DNA from: Budorcas taxicolor
Taxonomy: Eukaryota > Chordata > Mammalia > Artiodactyla > Bovidae
Direction: 5' to 3'
Assembly: GCF_023091745.1 (NCBI RefSeq)
Contig: NC_068925.1
Coordinates: 73,721,085 to 73,785,084, forward strand
DNA length: 64,000 bases
Shown: positions 56,125-64,000 of the stretch, one piece after another
Numbering within the stretch: position 1 is the first letter of the stretch
Layout: every line of letters begins with the position of its first letter
Notes under the pieces: model-generated
Databases searched by the model: none
What the model saw: only the letters and a program-made list of their open reading frames with translations
What the model was told of the DNA's origin: nothing
Position numbers and translations under genes: made by a program

Positions 56125-56340
56125 AAGGATAAAAGCTAACGTTCGTAGACACCTCCTGTGTGCCAGATGCTTTATACGTATGCATCAGCTTCTTAAATCT
56201 TCAAAACGACTTTCAGAGATGAGTATTATCAGTACCATTATCATTTTTATTACCATGCAAAAGACAAAAAAACAAGCTCACATTTGAAGTATGTTGCTCT
56301 GGATCTGAGAGCTAGTAAATGCCTGCCCTGTACTATTAAC
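56125..56340 (-). mobile_element. MIR SINE, antisense, near full length
   Basis: AAAGCTAACGTTCGTAGACA, CCTGTGTGCCAGATGCTTTA, TCTTCAAAACGACTTTCAGA and GAGCTAGTAAATGCCTGCCC span reversed MIR. Confidence 0.72.
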
Positions 56341-56746
56341 TAAGTCTATATATTTTTTCTTTTTTTTTTACGTTTTTGGTATTAAGAAAAATAAAAAATA
56401 AAATTAAGTCTATTTTTTTAGTCTACAGTCCCACATACAAAGACGTCATTTTCAAGAAAAACAGACAGCAATAAAATCATCAGTATATATATTATGTCCC
56501 AAATTAGTAAGAAACCACTTTAGGCACAGCCCTTTGTGCATCTTTACACAAACTGGGTGAGAAACTTTATCTCCCAACTTTTCATAGCCTGACAATATGT
56601 TTGAGAGGTTCAGAAAATATGGATTATCAATCTGTTAGATTAAAAAAACCTAAGTGCCAAAGGCGACTTGAGCGAAGGGCAGAGAAAGGATGGTGGCTCC
56701 TCCAACTTGATATCCCCAAAGGAGCCTGACAGACAGAGCCACTGAC
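56341..56746. other. HHAT: HHAT intron, 3' of exon in transcript
   Basis: Intron directly following the HHAT exon (minus strand). It starts with the donor GTCAGTGG at 56746 leftward. Poly-T and A-rich runs at 56346-56402; no repeat family recognised otherwise. Confidence 0.6.
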
Positions 56747-56897
56747 CTCCACATCCCCGTGAAGCTGAACATGGTGCTCACACAGCGAGGGAGCGGCGGC
56801 GGCCTGAGTCCATCCAGGCGCATGAGCAGAGCCGGGACACCGAAGAGCACCAAGTACTTCACGTAGAAGAAGAGCACCTGGGCCAGCGCCAGACCTC
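56747..56897 (-). CDS. HHAT: HHAT internal exon (Hedgehog acyltransferase)
   Basis: The only host coding exon found. HHAT is an ER-membrane MBOAT-family enzyme that attaches palmitate to the N-terminal cysteine of Hedgehog proteins. The minus-strand exon is 151 bp: two bases finishing a split codon, 49 full codons and two bases of the next. It encodes a membrane segment, VLFFYVKYLVLFGVPALL, then LMRLDGL, a Pro-rich turn RPPPLPRC and STMFSFTGMW. I recognise this as human residues about 287-336, just before the exon that would carry catalytic Asp339. Acceptor CCCTCTGTCTTGCAG/GAGG and donor GTGGAG/GTCAGT fit consensus, and no stop or frameshift is present. The longer surrounding open frame (57030-56650) is intron read-through. 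The human version reads TPPALPR where this has RPPPLPR (from memory). Neighbouring exons are outside the window or unrecognised. Confidence 0.95.
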
Positions 56898-57261
56898 CTG
56901 CAAGACAGAGGGACCCGTCAGACGCAGAGACAAGAAGTGGAGCCATCTCCTGGGAAGGACGCTCGTTCCAGGAAACACACCACCTGCTCCCGCCTCTCCC
57001 ACCACTCCCCTTCCTCCTCTCAATGCACACGTTTCACTGTCTCCCACGACGGTTCTGGGTGGTGAGATTTTTGGATTAACAAATACTAAAATCTGCTTTA
57101 TTATTGTAAGCAAGAGGACCCCTTAGCAGCTGTGCTTTTACAGACACCAGCAAAGGGCACACTTTGAAGTCATAAATATGTGTGTGTGTGTATACACACA
57201 TACATGGCATTAAAAACTATTAGAAAGGAAAAAATCCTTCCCCAGTCCTTTCAAAATCTCA
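56898..57261. other. HHAT: HHAT intron, 5' of exon in transcript
   Basis: Carries the exon's acceptor; on the minus strand a pyrimidine-rich tract TCTGTCTTGCAG precedes 56897. A small TGTG/CACA palindromic microsatellite sits at 57179-57206. No repeat family otherwise. Confidence 0.6.
57179..57206. repeat. (TG)n/(CA)n palindromic simple repeat
   Basis: ATGTGTGTGTGTGTATACAC followed by ACATACAT: a short dinucleotide repeat that flips strand in the middle. Confidence 0.85.
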
Positions 57262-57438
57262 CATGAATTCACATCCACTAGGATGGCGAGAAGTGTAAAA
57301 AGTCAGATCAACAAGGGTGGCACAAATACGGAGAAATTGGAACCGTCATACACTGTGTGTTGGCAGGAAAGTAAAATGATGCAGCCACTTTAGAAAATAT
57401 TTGGCAATTCTTAACATAATTAAACATACAGTTACCAT

Positions 57439-57660
57439 GCATGCATGCTAAGTCGCATCAGTCATGTCCAACTTTTTGTGACCCTATGGACTGTAGCCCA
57501 CCAGGCTCTTCTCTCCATGGATTCTCCAGGCAAGATTACTGGAGTGGGTTGCCGTGCTCTCCTCCAGGGGATCTTCCCCACCCAGGGATGGAACCCACGT
57601 CTCTTACATCTCCTGGATTGGCAGGTGGGATCTTTACCACTAGCGCTGCCTGGGAAACCC
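57439..57660 (-). mobile_element. Bov-tA SINE in L1, antisense
   Basis: Antisense copy starting GCATGCATGCTAAGTCGCAT. A perfect 11-bp duplication of L1 sequence, ACAGTTACCAT, lies at 57428-57438 and 57661-57671. Confidence 0.95.
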
Positions 57661-57962
57661 ACAGTTACCATATGACCCAGCAATTCCACTCTTGGGCTTA
57701 CACCCAAGAGAAATGAAAACAGATGTCTACCCAGCAACTTGCACCCAAATGTACACAGTAGCATAATTCACAACAGCCCAAATGTTGGACAACCCAAATG
57801 TCCACTGATGTACAAATGGATAAACAAAACATAGTAAGTCATACCAGAGAATATTATTCAGCCATAAAAAAAATAATGAAGATTCACACTGCAACATGAA
57901 TGTTGAAAACATCATGCTAAGTGAATGAAGTGAGCCACAAAAGACCACATATTGTATGATTC

Positions 57963-58456
57963 TGTTAGGTAGGTAGAATAGGGAAAAGGAATCCCAAATG
58001 GCGGTGGCTAAAAGACAAAGAAGGGAAAATAGAACAAAAGAAGGTCCATGGACTGGAGTGAGGACCTCAGGTAAAACAAACAACACTCCTGGCTGGCCCA
58101 ATTTACATAGGACAGGCCCAGGGAGAGATAAACATATAAAAAGAGGAACCAAAGCTAGCTAGCTCTCTCTTGCCCACGCACTGGGGCGCTCTTGTCTTAG
58201 CGTCTTTGGATCGACATGCCCTCATGCTTTGAAGATGGATTTTCCTGCTATCTTCTAAATAAAATAGAGCTGTAACACTGAGCTGTAACACTGATTTGTC
58301 TAAGAGCTATAACACGGTCCTTTCGAGACCTGAGAGCTATAACACGGTCTATCCAAGACCCGAGAGCTGTGACTCGCCGAGGGGGCTTTAACGTCCGTCA
58401 CTCCAAATCTTTGTTGTGACGAGACAAAGAACCGAGGAACATACACTCGTGTGACA
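57963..58456 (+). mobile_element. solo LTR in L1 (ERV, class II-like)
   Basis: 494 bp, beginning TGTTAGGTAG and ending CGTGTGACA, between L1 pieces that join as TATGATTC / GTTCCATTC. TATAAA at 58135-58140 and AATAAA at 58258-58263; U5 contains three imperfect GAGCTATAACAC-type units (near 58262, 58305, 58331) and GACGAGACAAAGAACCGAGG. It resembles ruminant betaretrovirus-like LTRs as I remember them. The target duplication is short and imperfect (GATTC/GTTCC). Confidence 0.85.
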
Positions 58457-58588
58457 GTTCCATTCATGTGAAACTCCAGAAGAGGAAAAGAAAGACATAA
58501 ATAGAGACAGAAAGGTGATTACTGGTTCCTTACCACTGAGGGGCTGGGAAATGAGATTATGCGGGATGGTAGCTAAACAGTAGGGTTT

Positions 58589-58746
58589 CCTTTTATTTTG
58601 CTGTACCAGGTCTTAGATGCAGCAGGTGGGATCTTTAGTTGCAGCATGCCAACTCTTAATTTCAGCACGTGGGATCTAGTTCCCTGACCTGGGCCTCTTA
58701 CATTGGGAGCTCGGAGTTGTAGCCACTGGACCACCAGAGAAGTCCT
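58589..58746 (-). mobile_element. CHR-type SINE in L1, antisense
   Basis: On the minus strand it reads GGACTTCTCTGGTGGTCCAG and on through AACTAGATCCCACGTGCTGA. TAGGGTTT (58581-58588) and TAGGGCTT (58747-58754) are a probable target duplication. Confidence 0.82.
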
Positions 58747-58932
58747 TAGGGCTTATTTTTGAGGTGATGAAAATGTTCTAAAAATTATGGTGATGATAGT
58801 TGCCGTATCACGGATGGATAGTATATCCGCGATATACTAAAAGCCAATGAGTTGTACACTTTGAATGGATGGACTGTATGATAATATGAACTGTATCACA
58901 ATAAAGCTACTTAAAAAAAAAAAAAAAAAGGG

Positions 58933-59562
58933 CCCCAAGCTGTAAGAACCAGCATCTTCCTGGCCAGAATCATGTCTTTCTGGAAGGAAAGGAACTCAGA
59001 GTGTGGGCACAGAGTGAGATCTGAGGTGGAGACACACGCTCTGCTCCCACGGGCGTCCACCTGCCCCTCTGAGAGCAGAACCCGCGTCTCCAGCTAGAGC
59101 TCAAGATGCTCCACTGATCAACACACCCTCATGGGCTTCTGAGCCAGCTGCCCCCACCTCTTCACCCTGGGAGGAGGATGGGAACCTGAGCTATCCATCT
59201 GTGGGGAACCATCAACCTGAGCAAGCTGCTGGCCTCAGCAGCAGGGTGAGGAGGTGAAGCCAGGAGAAGAACAAGGGCAAAGTGCCCGAGGAAACCCTGG
59301 AGTAGATGACCTGTGGCCACGTGCTGTCCAGCCTCCAAACTCACCTTCCCCAGTGTGCAGGGAAATGAAGCAGGCCAGCGATAGTGACAGGGCTGATCGG
59401 CTTAAGGAAATAACTAAGCCTTAAATTAGCAGTAGCAAGAGATACTACTGCCTGGTCCTTTTGTTGTTACATGGCAATCACTGCCATGAAATGTGTGGCT
59501 GTAAAAAGTAATTCTGAGCCAGAAGAAAATACATAAGCCATTTTCTAAATATACAGTGTGCA
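58933..59562. other. intronic DNA, no feature recognised
   Basis: No recognised repeat or exon. The minus-strand open frame at 59162-59344 has no HHAT similarity I can see. Confidence 0.5.
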
Positions 59563-59766
59563 TGCCTGCATGCTAAGTCACTTCAGTCGTATCCAACTCT
59601 TTGCAACCCTATGGACTGTAGCCCACCAGGCTCCTCTGTCCATGGGATTTTACAGACAAGAATAATGGAGTGTAATCTCTTCCCAATCCAGAGATTGAAC
59701 CCATGTCTCTTATGTCTCCTGCACTAGCAAGTGGCTTCTTCCCATCAGTGCCACCTGGGAAGCCCA
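59563..59766 (-). mobile_element. Bov-tA SINE, antisense
   Basis: GCATGCTAAGTCACTTCAGT, CCTATGGACTGTAGCCCACC, degraded middle, head AGTGCCACCTGGGAAGCCC. More diverged than average. Confidence 0.88.
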
Positions 59767-59817
59767 AATAAACAGTTTGAACAAAGGTAAACAGCAGTTC
59801 AAATTCGAGAGCTACAT

Positions 59818-60222
59818 TGTTGTGCCCGAAGTCTGAGTCCCCAAAACTGAGAGAATAAGACGTCCACAGCAATGCAAAAGCATAAAGGGGTTTATTGCTA
59901 GCTCGAGCTAGGGCCCAGGTCTCATCCAGCACAGTGGAATCTGACAAGAGCCCGAGCTCTGAATCACATCTACATTTATACAGACGATTCTTTGTTCCTG
60001 TAACAGCATAGCTGATTGGCTAAACCGTATGCGCGCGGGACTATTAAACATCGCATCCCTATCTGGATTGGCTCGCGTCTGGCGAGGGCGGGGTGGCTAC
60101 GGGAATTTTTCTGATAGGTCAAGCTACACTGCCTGCGGGAGTTTCCAGTGCCTCAGCTTTCCTAGAGACTAAACCTCAGGCCTAGCCTGCCCCTTAGAGC
60201 CTGTCCTGGCTCCAGTTCTACA
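59818..60222 (-). mobile_element. solo LTR, antisense (HHAT orientation)
   Basis: On the minus strand it starts TGTAGAACTGGAGCC (60222) and ends CGGGCACAACA (59818). Promoter parts read on the minus strand: a GC box at 60086-60093, CCAAT boxes at 60067-60071 and 60015-60019, TATAAA at 59980-59975, then AATAAA at 59896-59891. It is CpG-rich for this window. CTACAT occurs at both edges (59812-59817 and at 60218-60223, overlapping the LTR end), so the target duplication is ambiguous. No internal viral sequence. It lies about 2.9 kb upstream of the HHAT exon on the same strand. Confidence 0.85.
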
Positions 60223-60960
60223 TGTCCTACGAGGAGAAAACCCCAGGAATCACCACGTGTCAGTCACACTCAGGAGTTATCAAAAATGTTCTTTTTGGAA
60301 ACCAGACTATGGTCTTCTTTGTTGCAAGAGCTGCTATAAAATGGTAGCCTTCTTGGATGTATGATAAGAGATAAGAAAAAAGCTAGTGTGTGTATGTATG
60401 TGTATGTGTATGTGTGTGTACATACACAAGAAATGGGAGATGTGTGTTAACACCATCTTAAAAGCATTTGGGCAGGGGGAGTGCCACAGGAATATACTGA
60501 ATAGTGAAGAAATCAGTTGCACTGTCTAATATGGCAGTGAGGGAAACTATAAAATATTCCAATATGAACCCCCAGGCTCCAGTCAGAAAAATCCCAGAGC
60601 TACCAAAAGGCAGGACATAAGTAAGAAAGACTAATTGAAAGGCATAAAGCTTCCAGAGCTGACAAAGATCAGTCTGAGGAACTGAGGATATCAAAGGGCC
60701 TATGGAAGAGTGTATCTGCTGAAGCTCAGGGAGGTTAAGGCCACCCAGGGGTCTTTTATAGATGAAGCATCAGATGTTTCTTTTCCTTGTTAACAGGGTG
60801 CAAGATCAGGGAGAATGGGCTACTTCTTGTCTCAAATACTGCCTTTAATTTGACATTATTTTTGTATAATTGTTATACATGAGGCAGATTAATTACAACC
60901 CATAGCTGAATCTACATTTTCATGGATCACTATTTGCAAACAATCTTCAGCATTTGCAAA
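60223..60960. other. intronic DNA, no feature recognised
   Basis: Contains a TG/TATG simple repeat and, at 60932-60966, a tandem 20-bp duplication of ATTTGCAAACAATCTTCAGC (second copy partial, 15 bp). Nothing else recognised. Confidence 0.5.
60386..60426. repeat. (TG)n/(TATG)n simple repeat
   Basis: GTGTGTGTATGTATGTGTAT-type mixed repeat. Confidence 0.9.
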
Positions 60961-61140
60961 CAATCTACCGCCTGCAATGCGAGAGACGCAAGTTCCATCC
61001 CTGGGTCAAGAAGATCCCCTGGAGAAGGAAATGGCAACCCACTCCAGTATTCTTGCCTGGAGGATCCCCATGGACACAGGAGCCTGGTGGGCTACAGTCC
61101 ATGGGGTCGCGAAGAGTCAGACACAACTGAGCGACTTCAC
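60961..61140 (+). mobile_element. Bov-tA SINE
   Basis: Sense, lacking the first bases of the head: ACCGCCTGCAATGCGAGAGA, GGAAATGGCAACCCACTCC, and a tail GTCAGACACAACTGAGCGAC. Confidence 0.9.
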
Positions 61141-61664
61141 GTCCTACAGAACTGGGCTATGAGGGAAGGGTTAATTTTGTACAGATGTTTAATAGCATTC
61201 TATGGCTAGATCTAATTGAAGATAAGATTACTGGGGACTTTTTTCTCAATACAGATGGAAAGCATAAGAAATCACATATTTAGCAATATGCAACAACTGC
61301 CCTATTTATCTGATATTGATTATTTTTTATGCATTAAGATACAAAAGGCTTATTTTTTTTCTTGACATTTCAGTAACTGGTTTATAAGCTCATAGAAAAA
61401 GAAATGTGAATAGTGGTTGTAAAAGCATTATAACTAATTTCTGTATTGTTTAGTCTTTCAGGAAAAAAATGTGTTTATATCCATGAATTTAACAATCCTG
61501 CCTCCTTGCTACTGATTTGCATCATCCTACGACGGATGCACGGCTCATTCTTCTTTCCCCTTGACCTAAAGATCAGTCTTTCCTGTGTAAGATTTGGTCT
61601 AAGGTTTCGGGGTTAACCCTAAGGGTTACCAATCTCCCACTAGGCATATGATATGTTAGAAGGC
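61141..61664. other. intronic DNA, no feature recognised
   Basis: AT-rich; no recognised repeat or gene. Confidence 0.5.
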
Positions 61665-61711
61665 AACATAAGAAAGACAAATATCATATGATATTGCTTA
61701 TATGTGGAATC

Positions 61712-61905
61712 TTAATCAGTTGTGTCAGACTCTTTGCGATCCCGTGGACGGTAGCCTGCCAGGTTCCTCTGTCCATGGAACTCACCAGGCAAGATTACTG
61801 GAGTGGGTAGCCATTCCCTTCCCCAAGGATCTTCCCAACCCATGGATTGAGCCTGGTCTCCTGCATTATAGATGTATTCTTTACTGTGTGAGCCACCGGG
61901 AAGCC
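61712..61905 (-). mobile_element. Bov-tA SINE in L1, antisense
   Basis: CAGTTGTGTCAGACTCTTTG through the reversed head TGTGAGCCACCGGGAAGCCC, inserted in the L1. Confidence 0.9.
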
Positions 61906-62183
61906 CCCAAAATGGTACAAATGAACTTGTTTACAAAACAGAAACAGCATCACAGATATAAAAAACGAACTTATGGTTACCCAGGGGGATAGGGAAGAGG
62001 GATAAATTGGGAGATTGGGATTGACATATACATACTACTGTATATAAAATAGATAACAAACAAGGACCTACTGAATAGCACAGGGAAGCCCACTCAATAC
62101 TCTGTAATGATCTATATAGGAAAAGAATCTAAAAAAGAGTGGATACATGTGTATGTAAAATTCACTTTGCTATATACAAGAGA

Positions 62184-62947
62184 CTTAACTATGGCAGAAA
62201 GTGAAGAAGACCTAAAGATCCTCTTGATGAAAATGAAAGAGGAGAGTGAAAAAGCTGGCTTGAGGCTCAACATTCAGAAAACGAAGATCATGGCATCCGG
62301 TCCCATTACTTCATGGGAAATAGATGGGGAAACAGTGGAAACAGTGTCAGACTTTATTTTGGGGGCTCCAAAATCACTGCAGATGGTGATTGCAGCCATG
62401 AAATTAAAAGATGCTTGCTCCTTGGAAAGAAAGTTATGACCAACCTAGACAGCATATTAAAAAGCAGAGACATTACTTTGCTGACAAAGCTCCATCTAGT
62501 CAAGGCTATGGTTTTTCCAGTGGTCATGTATGGATGTGAGAGTTGGACTATAAAGAAAGCTGAGTGCCAAAGAATTGATGCTTTTGAACTGTGGTGTTGG
62601 AGAAGACTCTTGAGAGTCCCTTGGACTGCAAGGAGATCCAACCAGTCCATCTTAAAGGAGATCAGTCCTAGGTATTCATTGGAAGGACTGATGTTGAAGC
62701 TGAAACTCCAATAATTTGGCCACTTGATGTGAAGAGCTGACTCATTGGAAAAGACCCTGATGCTGGGAAAGATTGAGGGCAGGAGGAGAAGGGGATGACA
62801 GAGGATGAGATGGTTGGATGGCATCACCGACTCAATGGACATGGGTTTGGGTAAACTCCGGGAGTTGGTGATGGACAGGGAGGCCTGGCATCCTGCGGTT
62901 CACGGGGTTGCAAAGAGTCGGACACAACTAAGTGACTGAACTGAACT
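62184..62947 (+). mobile_element. BovB LINE 3' fragment in L1
   Basis: Sense BovB from just after the RT YADD motif (TATGGCAGAAAGTGAAGAAG) to CTGAACTGAACTGAA. The frame is split by a small deletion near 62360 (DFILGAPKS against the usual DFIFLGSK), giving overlapping frames 62107-62439 and 62313-62714. No clear target duplication. Confidence 0.92.
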
Positions 62948-62998
62948 GAACACAACATTGTAAATCAACTACACTCCAGTAAAAATTTAAAAAGAAAC

Positions 62999-63271
62999 AA
63001 GACAAGTGACTGTGCTCTGATGAAAAGTTATTTGACATACATAAATTGAACTCACTTTTGTCATATTCAAAACTGCAAAATTTAGCTATTTTAAAATACT
63101 TTAAAATATTTTTTCCTGAGTTTATATTTAAAAGACCCCTCACTACCAGGAGTTAAGATTAGTTTCTGCCTAACCTAACACCTTTCTCTCAAAAAAGTTA
63201 TAGATGAGTTCATATGCTATGCTCATTCATTCAACAAGCATGTCCCAAGCGCCTGACAGCTGAATCACTAG
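62999..63271. other. intronic DNA between inverted BovB copies
   Basis: Nothing recognised; this forms the loop of the tail-to-tail BovB pair. Confidence 0.55.
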
Positions 63272-64000
63272 TTCAGTTCAGTTCAGTTCAGTTCAGTCAT
63301 TCAGTCGTGTCCGACTCTTTGCGACCCCATGAATCGCACTCTTTGCGACCCCATGAATCGCAGCATGCCAGGCCTTCCTGTCCATCACCAACTCTCGGAG
63401 TTCACTCAAACTCATGTCCATCGAGTCGGTGATGCCATCCAGCCATCTCATCCTCTGTCGTCCCCTTCTCCTCCTGCCCCCAATCCCTTCCAGCATCAGA
63501 GTCTTTTCCAATGAGTCAACTCTTCCCATGAGGTGGCCAAAGTATTGAAGCTTCAGCTTTAGCATGAGTCCTTCCAATGAACACCCAGGACTGATCTCCT
63601 TTAGAATGGATTGGTTGAACCTCCTTGCAGTCCAAGGGACTCTCAAGAGTCTTCTCCAACACCATAGTTCAAAAGCATCAATTCTTCGGTGCTCAGCCTT
63701 CTTCACAGTCCAACTCTCACATCCATACATGACCACTGGAAAAACCATAGCCTTGACTAGATGGACCTTAGTCGGCAAAGTAATGTCTTTGCTTTTCAAT
63801 ATACTATCTAGGTTGGTCATAACTTTCCTTCCAAGGAGTAAGTGTCTTTTAATTTCATGGTTCCAATCACCATCTGCAGTGATTTTGGAGCCCAAAAAAT
63901 TAGTCTGACACTGTTTCCACTGTTTCCCCATCTATTTCCCATGAAGTGATGGGACTGGATGCCATGATCTTCGTTTTCTGAATGTTGAGCTTTAAGCCAA
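63272..64000 (-). mobile_element. BovB LINE, antisense, runs off window
   Basis: Starts with five reversed tail units (GTTCAGTTCAGTTCAGTTCA) and continues through the C-terminal region into sequence just downstream of YADD at the window edge. The minus-strand frame 63931-63293 stays open for 212 codons with YGCESWTVKK and GRRRRGRQRMRW, so it is among the better preserved copies. A perfect 24-bp tandem duplication lies at 63314-63337 and 63338-63361. Confidence 0.93.

Larger units (their letters stand above)
57262..58932 (+). mobile_element. L1 (L1MA-type) 3' end, triply interrupted
   Basis: Sense L1 3' region: GGAGAAATTGGAACCGTCAT, ACCATATGACCCAGCAATTC, ACAACCCAAATGTCCACTGA, GAATATTATTCAGCCATAAA, AAAGACCACATATTGTATGA, then after the LTR TTCCATTCATGTGAAACTCC, GATGAAAATGTTCTAAAAAT, GTTGTACACTTTGAATGGAT, and an A17 tail at 58914-58930. 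It is opened by a Bov-tA (57439-57660), a solo LTR (57963-58456) and a CHR SINE (58589-58746). It lies on the strand opposite to HHAT transcription. Confidence 0.9.
61665..62998 (+). mobile_element. L1 3' end split by Bov-tA and BovB
   Basis: Three pieces of one L1 3' end: 61665-61711 (AAGACAAATATCATATGATA, TTATATGTGGAATC), 61906-62183 (ATGGTACAAATGAACTTGTT, GGATTGACATATACATACTA, ATAGCACAGGGAAGCCCACT) and 62948-62998 (CACAACATTGTAAATCAACT, CACTCCAGTAAAAATTTAAA). A SINE and a BovB occupy the gaps. Confidence 0.9.

Noticed and set aside
56650..57030. 126-codon minus-strand frame taken as a whole protein
   Set aside because: Only its centre is HHAT. Both ends are intron read-through beyond consensus splice sites, so the exon boundaries were used instead.
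57727..58152. 141-codon hydrophobic minus-strand frame
   Set aside because: It lies across the antisense of the L1 3' end and the solo LTR, so it is a by-product of repeat sequence and not an upstream HHAT exon.
1..64000. A novel multi-gene or defence-type system
   Set aside because: Everything that could be identified is intronic DNA, transposable elements, microsatellites and one HHAT exon; no cluster of unknown genes exists here.

Overview
The window is mammalian DNA from a ruminant, most likely a bovid. The evidence is the dense load of BovB (RTE-clade) LINE fragments ending in (CTGAA)n tails, Bov-tA and dimeric BOV-A2 SINEs, tRNA-derived CHR-type SINEs, cetartiodactyl L1 3' ends and ruminant-type ERV LTRs. 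Older mammal-wide fossils (MIR, L2, MER5A, MLT1/MaLR, Tigger-like) fill much of the rest. Nothing points to a bacterial, viral or plasmid sequence. No CRISPR array, rRNA gene or functional tRNA gene was seen.

Only one host coding piece can be supported: an internal exon of HHAT (Hedgehog acyltransferase) on the minus strand at 56747-56897, with consensus splice sites on both sides. The window is therefore read as intron-exon-intron of HHAT. About 56.7 kb to the left is the downstream intron in transcript order, and about 7.1 kb to the right is the upstream intron. No other HHAT exon was recognised.

Layout: 1-15.8 kb holds a left-edge BovB tail, scattered SINEs, L2/MIR/MER5A fossils and a candidate solo LTR. 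15.8-17.8 kb is a decayed 1.9-kb BovB. 22.9-24.5 kb holds a three-deep nest (LTR, then CHR SINE, then Bov-tA) with target-site duplications at both SINE levels. 29.2-32.0 kb is a BovB copy with its 5' part inverted, as expected from twin priming. 34.0-34.9 kb is a Bov-tA split by a 655-bp solo LTR with a 6-bp target duplication. 40.0-40.7 kb holds an unusual 86-bp inverted copy of nearby DNA spliced into a Bov-tA. 44.5-45.7 kb is an antisense, internally deleted BovB split by a SINE. 46.5-49.1 kb has two copies of an L2 composite and a strong G-quadruplex motif. 57.3-58.9 kb, next to the exon, is an L1 3' end split by a SINE, a solo LTR and a CHR SINE. A minus-strand solo LTR (59.8-60.2 kb) lies upstream of the exon in HHAT orientation. 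The right end has an L1 split by Bov-tA and BovB, then a tail-to-tail pair of BovB copies.

No new multi-gene system is present. The informative content is genome dynamics: nested insertions that can be ordered in time, a twin-primed BovB, a templated inverted insertion, and repeat pairs and an LTR placed where they could affect HHAT RNA. Repeat family names come from memory of consensus sequences, not a database search; boundaries without target duplications may be off by 10-30 bp.
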